Source: CAYWFP01 sp964457365 (GTDB lineage: Bacteria > Planctomycetota > SZUA-567). Taken from it: 64,000 nucleotides of DNA. This document shows, in pieces, positions 7,221 to 15,492 of the stretch (its first letter is position 1; each line of letters opens with the position of its first letter). The notes below the pieces were generated by a model. The model was not told the origin of the DNA. It made no database searches and was given only the letters and a program-made list of their open reading frames with translations. The DNA lies in the NCBI GenBank assembly GCA_964457365.1, contig CAYWFP010000005.1:17503-81502 (forward strand), in the 5' to 3' direction. The position numbers were made by a program, and so were the translations under genes.

Positions 7221-9533
7221 TTACTCCGCCTTTGTCTGGACCGAATCGCTCGCCGGCACCAGCGGCAGGGAGACGAAGAACCGGCTGCCCCGCCCTTCCT
7301 CGGATTCGACCCAGATGCGCCCGCGGAGCCGGTGCAGGATGCGCACGCAGATGGTCAGTCCGAGCCCATCGCCGGCGGAGCCGGGTGGCGCGGCGCCGCG
7401 TTCGAACATGCCGAAGACGCGCTGTTGCATCGATTCGGGAATGCCGCGGCCGTTGTCGGCGACGGTGCAGACCACCTCGTTGTTCTCGACGACGCCGGTG
7501 ACATCGATCCGCGGCGGCCGCTCCGGAGAGCGGTACTTGATGCCGTTGTCCACGAGATTGGTGAAGACCTGCCCGACCAGGGTCGGATCTCCCAGGCAGG
7601 AGGGCAGTTCGCCGACATGGAAATCCACCCCTTCCTGCTTGAGCTTGTAGTGGCTCGTTTCGGCTACTTCCTGCAGCAGCGCGTTCATATCGATGGCCTT
7701 GATGCTCAGGCTTTCGCGCCCGAGTCGCGAGAGGCGCAACAAGCCTTCCAGAAGCGCGCTCATCTTCTCGACGCCGCCGATGACGAAGCGCAGGGCCTTG
7801 GGCATGTCCTCGACGCAGATCTCGCGGATACGGCCGTGCGCGGGGCATTCGCGCTGCGACGACCGGGCGAGGTCGCCGGCCTCCTCGACCATGTGTTGCA
7901 ACTCGCGCGAGAAGCCGTGGACATTGACCAGGGGGGAGCGGAGGTCGTGGCTGATGGTATAGATGATCCCCTCGAGTTCGTTGTTCTTCTTGCCCAATTC
8001 GATATTGAGCCGCTCGCGCTCTTGCTGGTGCTGCTTGCGCGTGGAGATGTCGCGGACACTGTAGCGCACGCCCGCCGGTCGGCCGGTATCGGCGAAGATG
8101 GGCTGCCAGGCGAGCGAGCCCCAGGCGTACGCCCCGTCCTTGCGGCGATAGCGGAACTCCTCGTCGCCGCAGCTGGCCTGGGTTGAATCGCCGGAGAAGA
8201 CCGGCGCGAGGCGGTCGCGGTCCTTCGGGTGCAGCAGCGGGAGCGGAAAGTCCGGCATGGCCAGGCACTCCTCGACGGTGTATCCGGTCATGCGCTCGAC
8301 CGCCGGGTTGACCCAGCAGAGCCGTCCTTGCGGATCGTTCCAGCTCTCCCAGTCGTGGGTGTAATGGGCGATGGCACGGAAACGCTCCTCGTTGTCGCGC
8401 AGAGCTTTCTCTGCGCGGCGCCGGGCGCCGATGTTCGTCAGCAGCATCGCGATCACGCCGATCAGGATCAGGAAAGCGACAGCGATCACGTGGACCATGC
8501 GCTTGTGCGTCTGGTAGAAGGAGTACGGCGCGTTGATGACCACGCTGCCGGCGGGAAGATCCGCGCGCGAGAGGCCGAAGCGCCGAATCTCGTTGTAGTC
8601 GAAGGCCACCATCGTCTTGCCGCGCGCAACCGGGATGCCGTCGGCGTCCTCGCCGCGGAGGATGCGGATGCCGAGCATGGCCGCTTCCTGGCCCTGCTGG
8701 TAGCCGTCCAGCAGGCGCCCGCCCATGACGCCGTGGCCGATATAGAAGCTCCACAACCCGTAGATCGGCACTGGGCAGCGGTCGCGGATCAGGGCGCTGA
8801 TGTCCTCGTAGCTGTAGATCGTCCCGTCGGGCGCGCGGTTGTACGAGGCGATCAGCAGGATGTCGCGCGCCGGGTCGAGGTCGGTGATCTCGACGTGCAT
8901 CTCTTCGACGGACTTGTTTTGCAGCCAGTTCAGCGTGATCGCACGAGGGAGCTGGTCACGACTGGCCTCGAGACCTTTGCGGATCTGGCGGCTGGTCAGC
9001 GTGTCGTCGAGAATGACGGTGGCGCGGTTGCAGCGCGGATGCAGCTTCAGCGCCTGGCGCAGCGTGCCGACGATATCGACGTCCTCGGCGACGCCGGTGA
9101 TGCCTTTTTGCCCCGCGCGCAAGGACTCGGTGTAACCGTTGACGCCGCAGAAGACGAGGGGGACTCCGGGCCAGATTTCGCGGCGGTGGCGCAGCACGAA
9201 GTCGAGCGCGCCGTTGTCGGAGACGAAGAGAAGCGCGATGGGCATATCGGCGTATTTGTGCTTCAACTGGTCGTGAAGCAGCGCCAGGCTCTCGGCGTCG
9301 GGATGGCGCTTATAGTCCATGTACTCGGTCATCAGGTCGATCGCGCCCTCGGCATACGGCCGCTTGGCGAACTCGTCACGGATGCCGCGGTCGATCTGGT
9401 TGGTCCAGGTGAAGCCGTGATGGTAGGAATGGATAATCAGCGCCCGGCGGCGGGTTTCCTCCGCCCGGGCGGAATGACCGGCCAGCATGCCGATAACCAC
9501 CAGCATCGTCACCATGTTCCGGAGCCATGGCAT
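7221..9533 (-). CDS. Sensor histidine kinase with ABC-substrate-binding-type sensor and PAS domain
   Basis: A 770-residue membrane sensor kinase. The order is: signal peptide (residues 1-24), a periplasmic domain resembling ABC transporter substrate-binding proteins (RRALIIHSYHHGFTWT, about 25-330), one membrane helix (about 340-363), a PAS/PAC domain (about 375-505), the phosphoacceptor helix with ISHDLRSPL, and a HATPase_c domain with N box LVDNGIKY, DNGRGIPE and GDGLGLTI. It therefore probably senses a small ligand directly in the periplasm and phosphorylates the adjacent Rcp1-like receiver. The start at 9533 gives a proper signal peptide; a start nine codons upstream also exists. A strong promoter lies just upstream. 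Confidence 0.9.
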   Translation of the reverse strand: MPWLRNMVTMLVVIGMLAGHSARAEETRRRALIIHSYHHGFTWTNQIDRGIRDEFAKRPYAEGAIDLMTEYMDYKRHPDAESLALLHDQLKHKYADMPIALLFVSDNGALDFVLRHRREIWPGVPLVFCGVNGYTESLRAGQKGITGVAEDVDIVGTLRQALKLHPRCNRATVILDDTLTSRQIRKGLEASRDQLPRAITLNWLQNKSVEEMHVEITDLDPARDILLIASYNRAPDGTIYSYEDISALIRDRCPVPIYGLWSFYIGHGVMGGRLLDGYQQGQEAAMLGIRILRGEDADGIPVARGKTMVAFDYNEIRRFGLSRADLPAGSVVINAPYSFYQTHKRMVHVIAVAFLILIGVIAMLLTNIGARRRAEKALRDNEERFRAIAHYTHDWESWNDPQGRLCWVNPAVERMTGYTVEECLAMPDFPLPLLHPKDRDRLAPVFSGDSTQASCGDEEFRYRRKDGAYAWGSLAWQPIFADTGRPAGVRYSVRDISTRKQHQQERERLNIELGKKNNELEGIIYTISHDLRSPLVNVHGFSRELQHMVEEAGDLARSSQRECPAHGRIREICVEDMPKALRFVIGGVEKMSALLEGLLRLSRLGRESLSIKAIDMNALLQEVAETSHYKLKQEGVDFHVGELPSCLGDPTLVGQVFTNLVDNGIKYRSPERPPRIDVTGVVENNEVVCTVADNGRGIPESMQQRVFGMFERGAAPPGSAGDGLGLTICVRILHRLRGRIWVESEEGRGSRFFVSLPLVPASDSVQTKAE

Positions 9534-9589
9534 CGCGGTCGCCTTCTCCTCGGGCGGCATGTCAAAATATCGCGCACACGAAAGGTAAA

Positions 9590-9617
9590 ATTATAACATA
9601 TCCCCTCCCCTCGTCAA
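9590..9617 (-). promoter_or_regulatory. Promoter for the sensor kinase
   Basis: On the minus strand, -35 TTGACG (9612-9617), 16-base spacer, -10 TATAAT (9590-9595). It is placed about 57 bases upstream of the kinase start in the divergent region before fba. Confidence 0.7.
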
Positions 9618-9683
9618 TCTTCGGAAAAGCCGTGAGCAATTCGTACGCGAGGGGGAAAATTCTCCCGGTAACCAAAAACACAC

Positions 9684-9711
9684 TTGGCGAAAAGGCGCAA
9701 ATCATTACATT
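9684..9711 (+). promoter_or_regulatory. Possible promoter for fba
   Basis: TTGGCG (9684-9689), 16-base spacer and TACATT (9706-9711), about 64 bases upstream of the fba ATG. Moderate match. Confidence 0.4.
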
Positions 9712-9774
9712 TCATTCTGTTCGCGGCCGCGATGGCGCGGTCTGTCCGGAGAAAGAGCAGGAAGGAGTTCCAGC

Positions 9775-10803
9775 ATGATCAATTACAAGGATCTGGGCCT
9801 GATGAACACGCGCCCCATGTTCGCCGCGGCGGTCGACGGCGGTTTCGCGGTGCCGGCCTACAACTTCAACAACATGGAGCAGATGCAGGCGATAATCCAG
9901 GCCTGCTGCGAGACAGAGAGCCCGGTGATCCTGCAGGTTTCCAGCGGTGCGCGCAAGTACGCCAACCAGACGCTGCTGCGCTACATGGCCCAGGGCGCGA
10001 CCGAGTACGCCAAGGAGCTCACCGGCGGCAAGGGCATCCCCATCGCGCTCCACCTCGACCACGGCAGCGACTTCGAGCTTTGCAAGAGCTGCATCGAATA
10101 CGGCTTCTCCAGCGTCATGATCGATGGCTCGCATCACCCATACGACCAGAACGTCGAGGAGACGAAGAAGGTGGTCGAGTTCGCCCACCAGCACGACGTC
10201 ACCGTCGAGGGCGAGCTCGGCGTCCTGGCCGGCGTCGAGGACGACGTCAAGGCCGAGGAGCACGTCTTCACCCAGCCCGAGGAAGTGGTAGACTTCACCC
10301 AGAAGACCGGCGTCGACAGCCTCGCCATCGCCATCGGCACCAGCCACGGCGCCTACAAGTTCAAGCCCGGGCAGGATCCGAAGATCCGCCTCGACATCCT
10401 GCACGAGATCGAGAAGCGCATCCCCGGCTTCTCCATCGTCCTGCACGGCTCCTCCTCGGTGCCGCAGGACCTGGTCGCGACGATCAACAAGTACGGCGGC
10501 AAGATGCAGGACGCCATCGGCATCGGCGAGGGCCAGCTCCGCGAAGCCGCCCGCAGCGCCGTATGCAAAATCAACATCGACTCCGACGGCCGCCTGGCCA
10601 TGACCGCCGCCATTCGCGAGGTCTTCGCCAACAAGCCCGAGGAGTTCGACCCGCGCAAGTACCTCGGCCCCGCGCGCGAGGCGCTGAAGGAACTCTACAT
10701 CCACAAGATCAAGAACGTCCTCGGCAGCGACGGCAAGGCCGAGATGATCTTCCAGAAGGCCGGCGGCCAGGGCTGCGGCGGCGGGTGCTGCTGCGGAAGC
10801 TGA
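9775..10803 (+). CDS. fba: Class II fructose-bisphosphate aldolase
   Basis: A 342-residue zinc-dependent aldolase that splits fructose-1,6-bisphosphate into dihydroxyacetone phosphate and glyceraldehyde-3-phosphate in glycolysis and gluconeogenesis. Zinc-site and active-site motifs are present: HLDHGSDFE (about residues 88-96), GELGVLAG, GTSHGAYKF and LHGSSSVP. The C terminus carries an unusual Gly/Cys-rich tail (GCGGGCCCGS) beyond the barrel, with four Cys that could bind metal. The ATG has an AAGGAG sequence upstream. A strong intrinsic terminator follows 28 bases after the stop, so this is probably a single-gene transcript. Confidence 0.95.
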   Translation: MINYKDLGLMNTRPMFAAAVDGGFAVPAYNFNNMEQMQAIIQACCETESPVILQVSSGARKYANQTLLRYMAQGATEYAKELTGGKGIPIALHLDHGSDFELCKSCIEYGFSSVMIDGSHHPYDQNVEETKKVVEFAHQHDVTVEGELGVLAGVEDDVKAEEHVFTQPEEVVDFTQKTGVDSLAIAIGTSHGAYKFKPGQDPKIRLDILHEIEKRIPGFSIVLHGSSSVPQDLVATINKYGGKMQDAIGIGEGQLREAARSAVCKINIDSDGRLAMTAAIREVFANKPEEFDPRKYLGPAREALKELYIHKIKNVLGSDGKAEMIFQKAGGQGCGGGCCCGS

Positions 10804-10830
10804 CTGTCTCGCCGAGCAAGACGATATTCC

Positions 10831-10863
10831 GCAGGGGCCGGTTCGCCGGTCCCTGCGTTTTTT
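10831..10863 (+). terminator. Rho-independent terminator of fba
   Basis: A GC-rich hairpin (GCAGGG-CCGG arm, TTCG loop, CCGG-CCCTGC arm) followed directly by a run of Ts, just after the fba stop codon. Confidence 0.9.
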
Positions 10864-10894
10864 CAGGTTAAGTCGAGCCAATCGCAACAGATGG

Positions 10895-11476
10895 TTACCG
10901 CGCCTTGAAGCACCCTTCCACGTGGTCGTCGACCATGCCGATCCCTTGCATGTAACTGTAGCAGACGGTAGGGCCGACGAAGGCGAAGTCGCGCTTCTTG
11001 AGATCCCTGCTCATCGCCTCGGATTCCTTCGAGGTCGCCGGCATCCTGCGCCAGTTTTTCAGCCGCCGTTTGCGTGTCAGGGTCACGCCGCCGGTGAATT
11101 GCCAGATGTACCTGTCGAACGACCCGAACTCGTTCTGCACGCGCAGGAAAGCTTGCGCGTTTCGAACCGCCGCGTCGATCTTGCGCCGGTTGCGGATGAT
11201 GCCGGCGTCGTTCATCAAGCGCTTCTTCTCGCGCACACCGTAGCGGGCGATGCGTGCGACGTCCCAGCCGTCGAAAGCGACGCGGAAGTTCTCCCGCTTT
11301 TTGATAATGGCGAGCCAGCTCAGCCCCGCCTGCATGAACTCCAGGACCAACATCTCGAACTGCTTGCGATCGTCATGGACGGGAACGCACCACTCGTCGT
11401 CGTGGTAGGCGACGTAATCCGGGTCGCTCCCGACCCAGCCGCAGCGCGCGCGGTCGGTGACCAGAAGGGCCGGCAC
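10895..11476 (-). CDS. tag: DNA-3-methyladenine glycosylase I
   Basis: A 193-residue base-excision repair enzyme that removes 3-methyladenine from alkylated DNA. The N-terminal RCGWV...YHDDEWCVPVHDD block, the QAGLSWLAIIKKRENFR block and the C-terminal GPTVCYSYMQGIGMVDDHVEGCF block are typical of Tag. The four zinc-snap ligands (Cys in RCGW, His in AYHD, His in DDHV and Cys in EGCF) are all present. The start is a GTG only two bases after the lptB stop, so it is probably co-transcribed with lptB. Confidence 0.95.
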   Translation of the reverse strand: MPALLVTDRARCGWVGSDPDYVAYHDDEWCVPVHDDRKQFEMLVLEFMQAGLSWLAIIKKRENFRVAFDGWDVARIARYGVREKKRLMNDAGIIRNRRKIDAAVRNAQAFLRVQNEFGSFDRYIWQFTGGVTLTRKRRLKNWRRMPATSKESEAMSRDLKKRDFAFVGPTVCYSYMQGIGMVDDHVEGCFKAR

Positions 11477-11478
11477 GG

Positions 11479-12447
11479 TTACGAGCCGCCGTCGGGATCG
11501 GACTCGTCCGGCGCCTCGGCGGGAGCGGCGTTCTCCGGACTCTCCGCGGGCGTATCGGACGGAGGGCGCGGGGTGCCGTCTGGGAAGTAGTTCTCGGCAA
11601 CCTTCTTGCGGTGCTCGGCTTCTTCCAGACGGATGATGCGCGTGGTGCGGCCGATGCGCGGCGCCGGCGTCTTCTTGCCCTGGGTATGGATCTCCGCGCG
11701 CAGGCGCTGGAAGGCTTCGCCGAATTCGTCGAACTTCTCGCCCAGGTAGAGACGCTGCGCCTGCTTGTCGTCGATGAGTTCCTCCGGTGTGCCGTGCTTC
11801 AGCACGCGCCCGTCGTGGATGATGTAGACGCGATCAGCGATGGTGAAGGTCTCGAAGACATTGTGGTCTGTCAAGAGGATGCTCATCCCGCGGACGCGCA
11901 GGCTCGAGACGATCTTCTGGATGTCCGCGCAGGCTTTCGGGTCGACGCCGCTGAACGGCTCGTCCAGGAGCATGATCTCGGGGTTGGTCACCAGCGCGCG
12001 GCTGATCTCCAGTCGCCGACGCTCGCCCCCCGAGAGCGTCCGCGCCAGGCTCTGCGAGAGGCGCGAGAGGCCCAGGTCGGAGAGCAACTCCGCCAGGCGT
12101 TCGCGCCGTTCGCGGCGGCTCATCTCGCGCTGGGTCTCGAGGATGGCCGTGATATTGTCCTCGACGGTCATATCGCGGAAGATCGACGGCTCCTGCGAGA
12201 GATACCCCATGCCGCGGCGGGCACGCTGGTACATCGGCAGCGCCGAGATGTCCTCGCCGGCGAGCTTGACTTCCCCCGCCTCGGACTTGATCATGCCGAT
12301 GACCATGCGGAACGTGGTGGTCTTGCCCGCGCCGTTGGGCCCGAGCAGCCCCACGATCTCCGCGCGCCCCACGTGCAGGTCCACGCCGTCGACGACGCGA
12401 CGGCCGCCATAGGTCTTCTGCAGGCCCCTGACTTCCAGTAGCGGCAT
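11479..12447 (-). CDS. lptB: LPS export ABC transporter ATP-binding protein LptB, C-terminally extended
   Basis: The ATPase that powers lipopolysaccharide extraction by LptFGC. Residues 1-240 are a standard LptB: Walker A GPNGAGKTTT, Q-loop LSQEPSIF, signature LSGGERRRLEI, Walker B IMLLDEPFSGVDP, switch His in LTDHNV. At 322 residues it is about 80 longer than E. coli LptB. The extra C-terminal part is first basic and helical (EFGEAFQRLRAEI...), then Pro/Glu/Ala-rich and acidic, likely disordered. GGGAG sits six bases before the ATG. Other lpt genes are not in the window. The gene supports an LPS-bearing outer membrane. Confidence 0.92.
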   Translation of the reverse strand: MPLLEVRGLQKTYGGRRVVDGVDLHVGRAEIVGLLGPNGAGKTTTFRMVIGMIKSEAGEVKLAGEDISALPMYQRARRGMGYLSQEPSIFRDMTVEDNITAILETQREMSRRERRERLAELLSDLGLSRLSQSLARTLSGGERRRLEISRALVTNPEIMLLDEPFSGVDPKACADIQKIVSSLRVRGMSILLTDHNVFETFTIADRVYIIHDGRVLKHGTPEELIDDKQAQRLYLGEKFDEFGEAFQRLRAEIHTQGKKTPAPRIGRTTRIIRLEEAEHRKKVAENYFPDGTPRPPSDTPAESPENAAPAEAPDESDPDGGS

Positions 12448-12532
12448 GGCTTTCTCCCGATAGGCGTACGGTTATTCTCTGGTGTCGCGATTTTACAGCT
12501 CTCCCGCGCGAAATAAAGCGTTTTCGCGGAAA

Positions 12533-14113
12533 TCACTCGATCAGGCGCAGCCGGTGCGGCGGCCACCAGATCAGATGTGCCGGGCCGCGGAGCTTGGCAT
12601 GCGGCACCTCGCCCCAGTCGCGCGAATCGAAGGACGCGGGGCAATTGTCGCCGAAGAAGAGGTAACCGTTCTTGACGGCATAACGCGTGCCGGAACCGAA
12701 AATGGTCGTCTCCGGATCGCCATGCTTATTGAATTTATCGGTATAGTAATAGATGTCCCGGCCGATCTCGATGTCGTCGAGTTCCACCTCGCCTTCGGCG
12801 AAGAGGTGGATCCCGGTCTTGAGCGGGTCGTCCTGCGGGCGCGGAAAGAGGCCGGCGATGTCCCGGTCCAGAACCAGCTCGCCGTCGACGCGGAGGCGGA
12901 GATGCCCGTCGACGTGGGCGAACGCCAGCCGATACCACCGTCCCGGCACCAGCGCCTTGTCGAGCGTGCACTCCGGCAGCGGCTTGCCGTGTTCGAGCAC
13001 GCGCACGGTGCCCTTCTCGCCGGGGCGGAACTCGGCCTGATAGAGGCGATTCCGGTAGTCCTCCCGGCGGGGACAGTCGAGAATTTCCAGCCGCAGCCGA
13101 TCGCCGGCTTTGAGTTGCGCGCGCACGCTCACGCGCAGGTCGGGGACGAAATGCCACGGATCATTGCGCTGCGCCCCGGGGCCATCGCCCTGTTTTATTC
13201 GGTCGTAATCCCGGTCGTCGCTGTAGCCATTCTCCCAGAAGCGTCTCGCGACGCGCTGTCCGTAAACGGGATAGCCGCTGCGCTTGCCGTATTCGACGAC
13301 GTCGCGCTCGGTGAGGTAGCGGCCGCAGCACGGACAGTGCGCTACGATCTTCGGCGAGTCAACGGTTTGCCGCCACTCCCCGTTGCAGCCGTCCTCGGGA
13401 CAGCGAAACGTCACCACCTGCCGGCGGACGTAGCGGTCGGGAATGCCTTTCAGTTCGCCGAAGCGCGTCTGCGATCGGAACGCGATCAACGCCGGCGCGC
13501 CGGGCTCGCTGCGCAGTGTCCGCGCCGGGCTCACCCGCCAGCGGCCGGACTCGATCGTCCAGTAATAGCCGAATTCCTTGTCGTCGATCTCGGCGAAATC
13601 CTCGCGATACACGGGGATCCAGATGCCCTGCTGCAGACCGGGCGGCTTGACCAGCGGCGCCTCCGCGTCGACCGGTTGCCCCGACGCGGCGTGTTCGAGA
13701 TACAGGTCTCCGCGCATTACGCGAAGGGTCTCTCCCGGCAAGGCCACGCAACGCTTGATGAAGTTGTCGCCGCGGAAGTCGACCAGCCCCGCGGTGTCTT
13801 CGCGCAACGCGACCAGTTTCCGGGCCTCCTCGAACGGAAAGAGAAAGACCACCACGTCCCAGCGGTTCGGCTCGACGCCGAAGCGGTAGCGGAGCTTGGT
13901 GCTGAAGATCCGGTCTCCTCCCCATGTGCGGCCGTGGAGCGTCGGCTCCATGCTCCCGGAGGGAATCAGATAGACATCGGCGGCGAATTTCTTGATCAGG
14001 ATCGCCAACACCACGGCCACGGCCAGGCAGAGCAGGATATCGCTCAGCTTCTCCGGCTCCTTCCGCTTCTCGTCCTTCGTGGTCTTGCTATTCTTCTTGT
14101 CCGCTTTTCCCAT
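12533..14113 (-). CDS. lepB: Signal peptidase I with large internal insertion
   Basis: A leader peptidase that cleaves signal peptides at the outer face of the inner membrane. One N-terminal membrane helix (about residues 24-46) precedes the Ser box SGSMEPT (catalytic S54), the Lys box DNFIKRCVALPGE (catalytic K120) and the final GDN...SFDSRDWGEVP box at 488-503. E. coli LepB is 324 residues; this one is 526. Between the Lys box and the GDN box lies about 360 residues, including a possible zinc ribbon (C238, C243, C260, C262/C263) and a beta-rich stretch at about 325-455 resembling a LamG/concanavalin-like fold. The start codon shares a base with the rnc stop (TAATG), so the two are translationally coupled. 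Confidence 0.92.
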   Translation of the reverse strand: MGKADKKNSKTTKDEKRKEPEKLSDILLCLAVAVVLAILIKKFAADVYLIPSGSMEPTLHGRTWGGDRIFSTKLRYRFGVEPNRWDVVVFLFPFEEARKLVALREDTAGLVDFRGDNFIKRCVALPGETLRVMRGDLYLEHAASGQPVDAEAPLVKPPGLQQGIWIPVYREDFAEIDDKEFGYYWTIESGRWRVSPARTLRSEPGAPALIAFRSQTRFGELKGIPDRYVRRQVVTFRCPEDGCNGEWRQTVDSPKIVAHCPCCGRYLTERDVVEYGKRSGYPVYGQRVARRFWENGYSDDRDYDRIKQGDGPGAQRNDPWHFVPDLRVSVRAQLKAGDRLRLEILDCPRREDYRNRLYQAEFRPGEKGTVRVLEHGKPLPECTLDKALVPGRWYRLAFAHVDGHLRLRVDGELVLDRDIAGLFPRPQDDPLKTGIHLFAEGEVELDDIEIGRDIYYYTDKFNKHGDPETTIFGSGTRYAVKNGYLFFGDNCPASFDSRDWGEVPHAKLRGPAHLIWWPPHRLRLIE

Positions 14114-14895
14114 TATCGTCCTTCGTCTTCGCCGCCCGTCTCCGGCGGCATCTCGCTGGTATCGTCCCCGTCGAGCGACTCGACCGCTCCGCAGGCGAGC
14201 AGCGCCGCGCGTGCGGCGGCCTGTTCGGCCGCTTTCTTGGTCCGTCCGCGCCCGCGGCCGATCTCGCGCTCGTCCTCGTAGGCCACGACGTCGAACTCCT
14301 TGGCGTGATCGGGGCCGGATTCGTCCGCCACCTCGTAGTGCGGAATCGCGCGGCCGTCGCGTTGCATCCACTCCTGCAGCAGCGACTTGTAGTTCCGGTT
14401 CGGCGGCTCCTCGCGCACTTCGGCCAGTTCCTCCGCGAGTTGCGCGAGAATGAATCCGCGCGCGGCGTCGAAGCCGCCGTCGAGGTAGATCGCCGCCACC
14501 AGCGCCTCGAAGGTGTTGGCGTAGAGCGAGAGCGGCAGCTCCTCGCGCGTCGAGATGCCCCGCCCCAGAAACAGGTACGGGCGCACGCCGAGACGGTTGG
14601 CGGCAAGTGCGAGCGTTCGCGTACAGACCACGGCGCTCTTCATCTCGGTAAGCTCCCCCTCGCGCGAGGAAGGCGAGTGGCGGAAAAGATACTCCGAGAC
14701 GACGAGGTCGAGGATCGCGTCCCCGAAGAACTCCAACCGCTCGTTGTCGCAGTGGCGCAGACTCGTGCTGCTGGCATGCGTCAGCGCCCGGCGCAACAGG
14801 TCCGCGTCGTCGAAAGCGTAGTCGATCGTCTCCTCGAGCGTCTCCAGACGCGCGCGTTCTTCCGGGCTCAACCGCGGGCAGGCCGACATGTCCAT
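14113..14895 (-). CDS. rnc: Ribonuclease III
   Basis: A 260-residue double-strand-specific endoribonuclease for rRNA and mRNA processing. The catalytic signature NERLEFFGDAILDLVVSEYLF (about residues 51-71) and the second acidic site NTFEALVAAIYLDGG are intact. A dsRNA-binding domain follows (about 165-235, NYKSLLQEWMQ...GRGRGRTKKAAEQAAARAAL). A short acidic tail of about 20 residues extends past it. The gene has its own good promoter about 80 bases upstream and overlaps lepB by one base, the same rnc/lepB neighbourhood found in many bacteria. Confidence 0.96.
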   Translation of the reverse strand: MDMSACPRLSPEERARLETLEETIDYAFDDADLLRRALTHASSTSLRHCDNERLEFFGDAILDLVVSEYLFRHSPSSREGELTEMKSAVVCTRTLALAANRLGVRPYLFLGRGISTREELPLSLYANTFEALVAAIYLDGGFDAARGFILAQLAEELAEVREEPPNRNYKSLLQEWMQRDGRAIPHYEVADESGPDHAKEFDVVAYEDEREIGRGRGRTKKAAEQAAARAALLACGAVESLDGDDTSEMPPETGGEDEGR

Positions 14896-14973
14896 GACAG
14901 TTCCGCCGGCGGACCGCGGCGGGAGGCATTCCGATATGCACCCCGGCGCAATCCGCAGAATCGTCTCGAATCG

Positions 14974-15001
14974 ATTATACGCAACCCCGGCGTCGGATCA
15001 A
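14974..15001 (-). promoter_or_regulatory. Promoter for rnc-lepB
   Basis: On the minus strand, -35 TTGATC (14996-15001), 16-base spacer, -10 TATAAT (14974-14979). The -35 box overlaps the end of the upstream nth-like gene. Confidence 0.7.
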
Positions 15002-15468
15002 CCATCGGCGGATTCTTGGTAATAGGCGCACCCCCGCCGCAGGCGGCACTTCTCGCAGAGAGGATTGCGGGCCTTGCAGACCTGCCGGCCGTGGACGATG
15101 ATCCGGTGCGAGAAGGTCGACCAGTCCGCGGGCGCAAACAAATCCTTCAAGGCGTGCTCGATCTTGTCCGGGGCGTTCAACTCGTGCAGCCCAAGCCGCC
15201 AGCTGACGCGAATGCAATGGGTGTCGACCATGATGCCGGGTTTGTCGAAGGCGTTGACCAGAACGCAGTTGGCGGTCTTGCGCCCGACGCCCGGCAACAT
15301 CACCAAAGCCTCGATATCCTCGGGCACTTCGCCGCCGAAGTCGCGCACCAGCGCCTTGGACGCGGCGATCTTCTCGTTTTCGACCGTGGCGAGAAAGTTC
15401 TGACGGATCCTGCCCAGATCCCGCGCGTCCGCACTCCCGCCCTTCGCTTCTTCCGCTTCCACGCTCAT
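14998..15468 (-). CDS. Endonuclease III-like protein, N-terminally truncated
   Basis: A 156-residue relative of the base-excision glycosylase/AP lyase Nth (usual length about 210). From about residue 40 it aligns well: the HhH motif LPGVGRKTA with the catalytic Lys, VDTH with the catalytic Asp, and an intact 4Fe-4S motif C-X6-C-X2-C-X5-C at the C terminus. The first 70-80 residues of Nth, which form part of the helical barrel, are missing and replaced by a short charged leader (MSVEAEEAKGG...). A good Shine-Dalgarno (GGAGG, seven bases) supports this start, and the leuS stop lies only 24 bases upstream, leaving no room for the rest. It may be a degraded or reduced copy. Confidence 0.75.
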   Translation of the reverse strand: MSVEAEEAKGGSADARDLGRIRQNFLATVENEKIAASKALVRDFGGEVPEDIEALVMLPGVGRKTANCVLVNAFDKPGIMVDTHCIRVSWRLGLHELNAPDKIEHALKDLFAPADWSTFSHRIIVHGRQVCKARNPLCEKCRLRRGCAYYQESADG

Positions 15469-15492
15469 TCGCTTCCCTCCCCCGAAAAAAAG

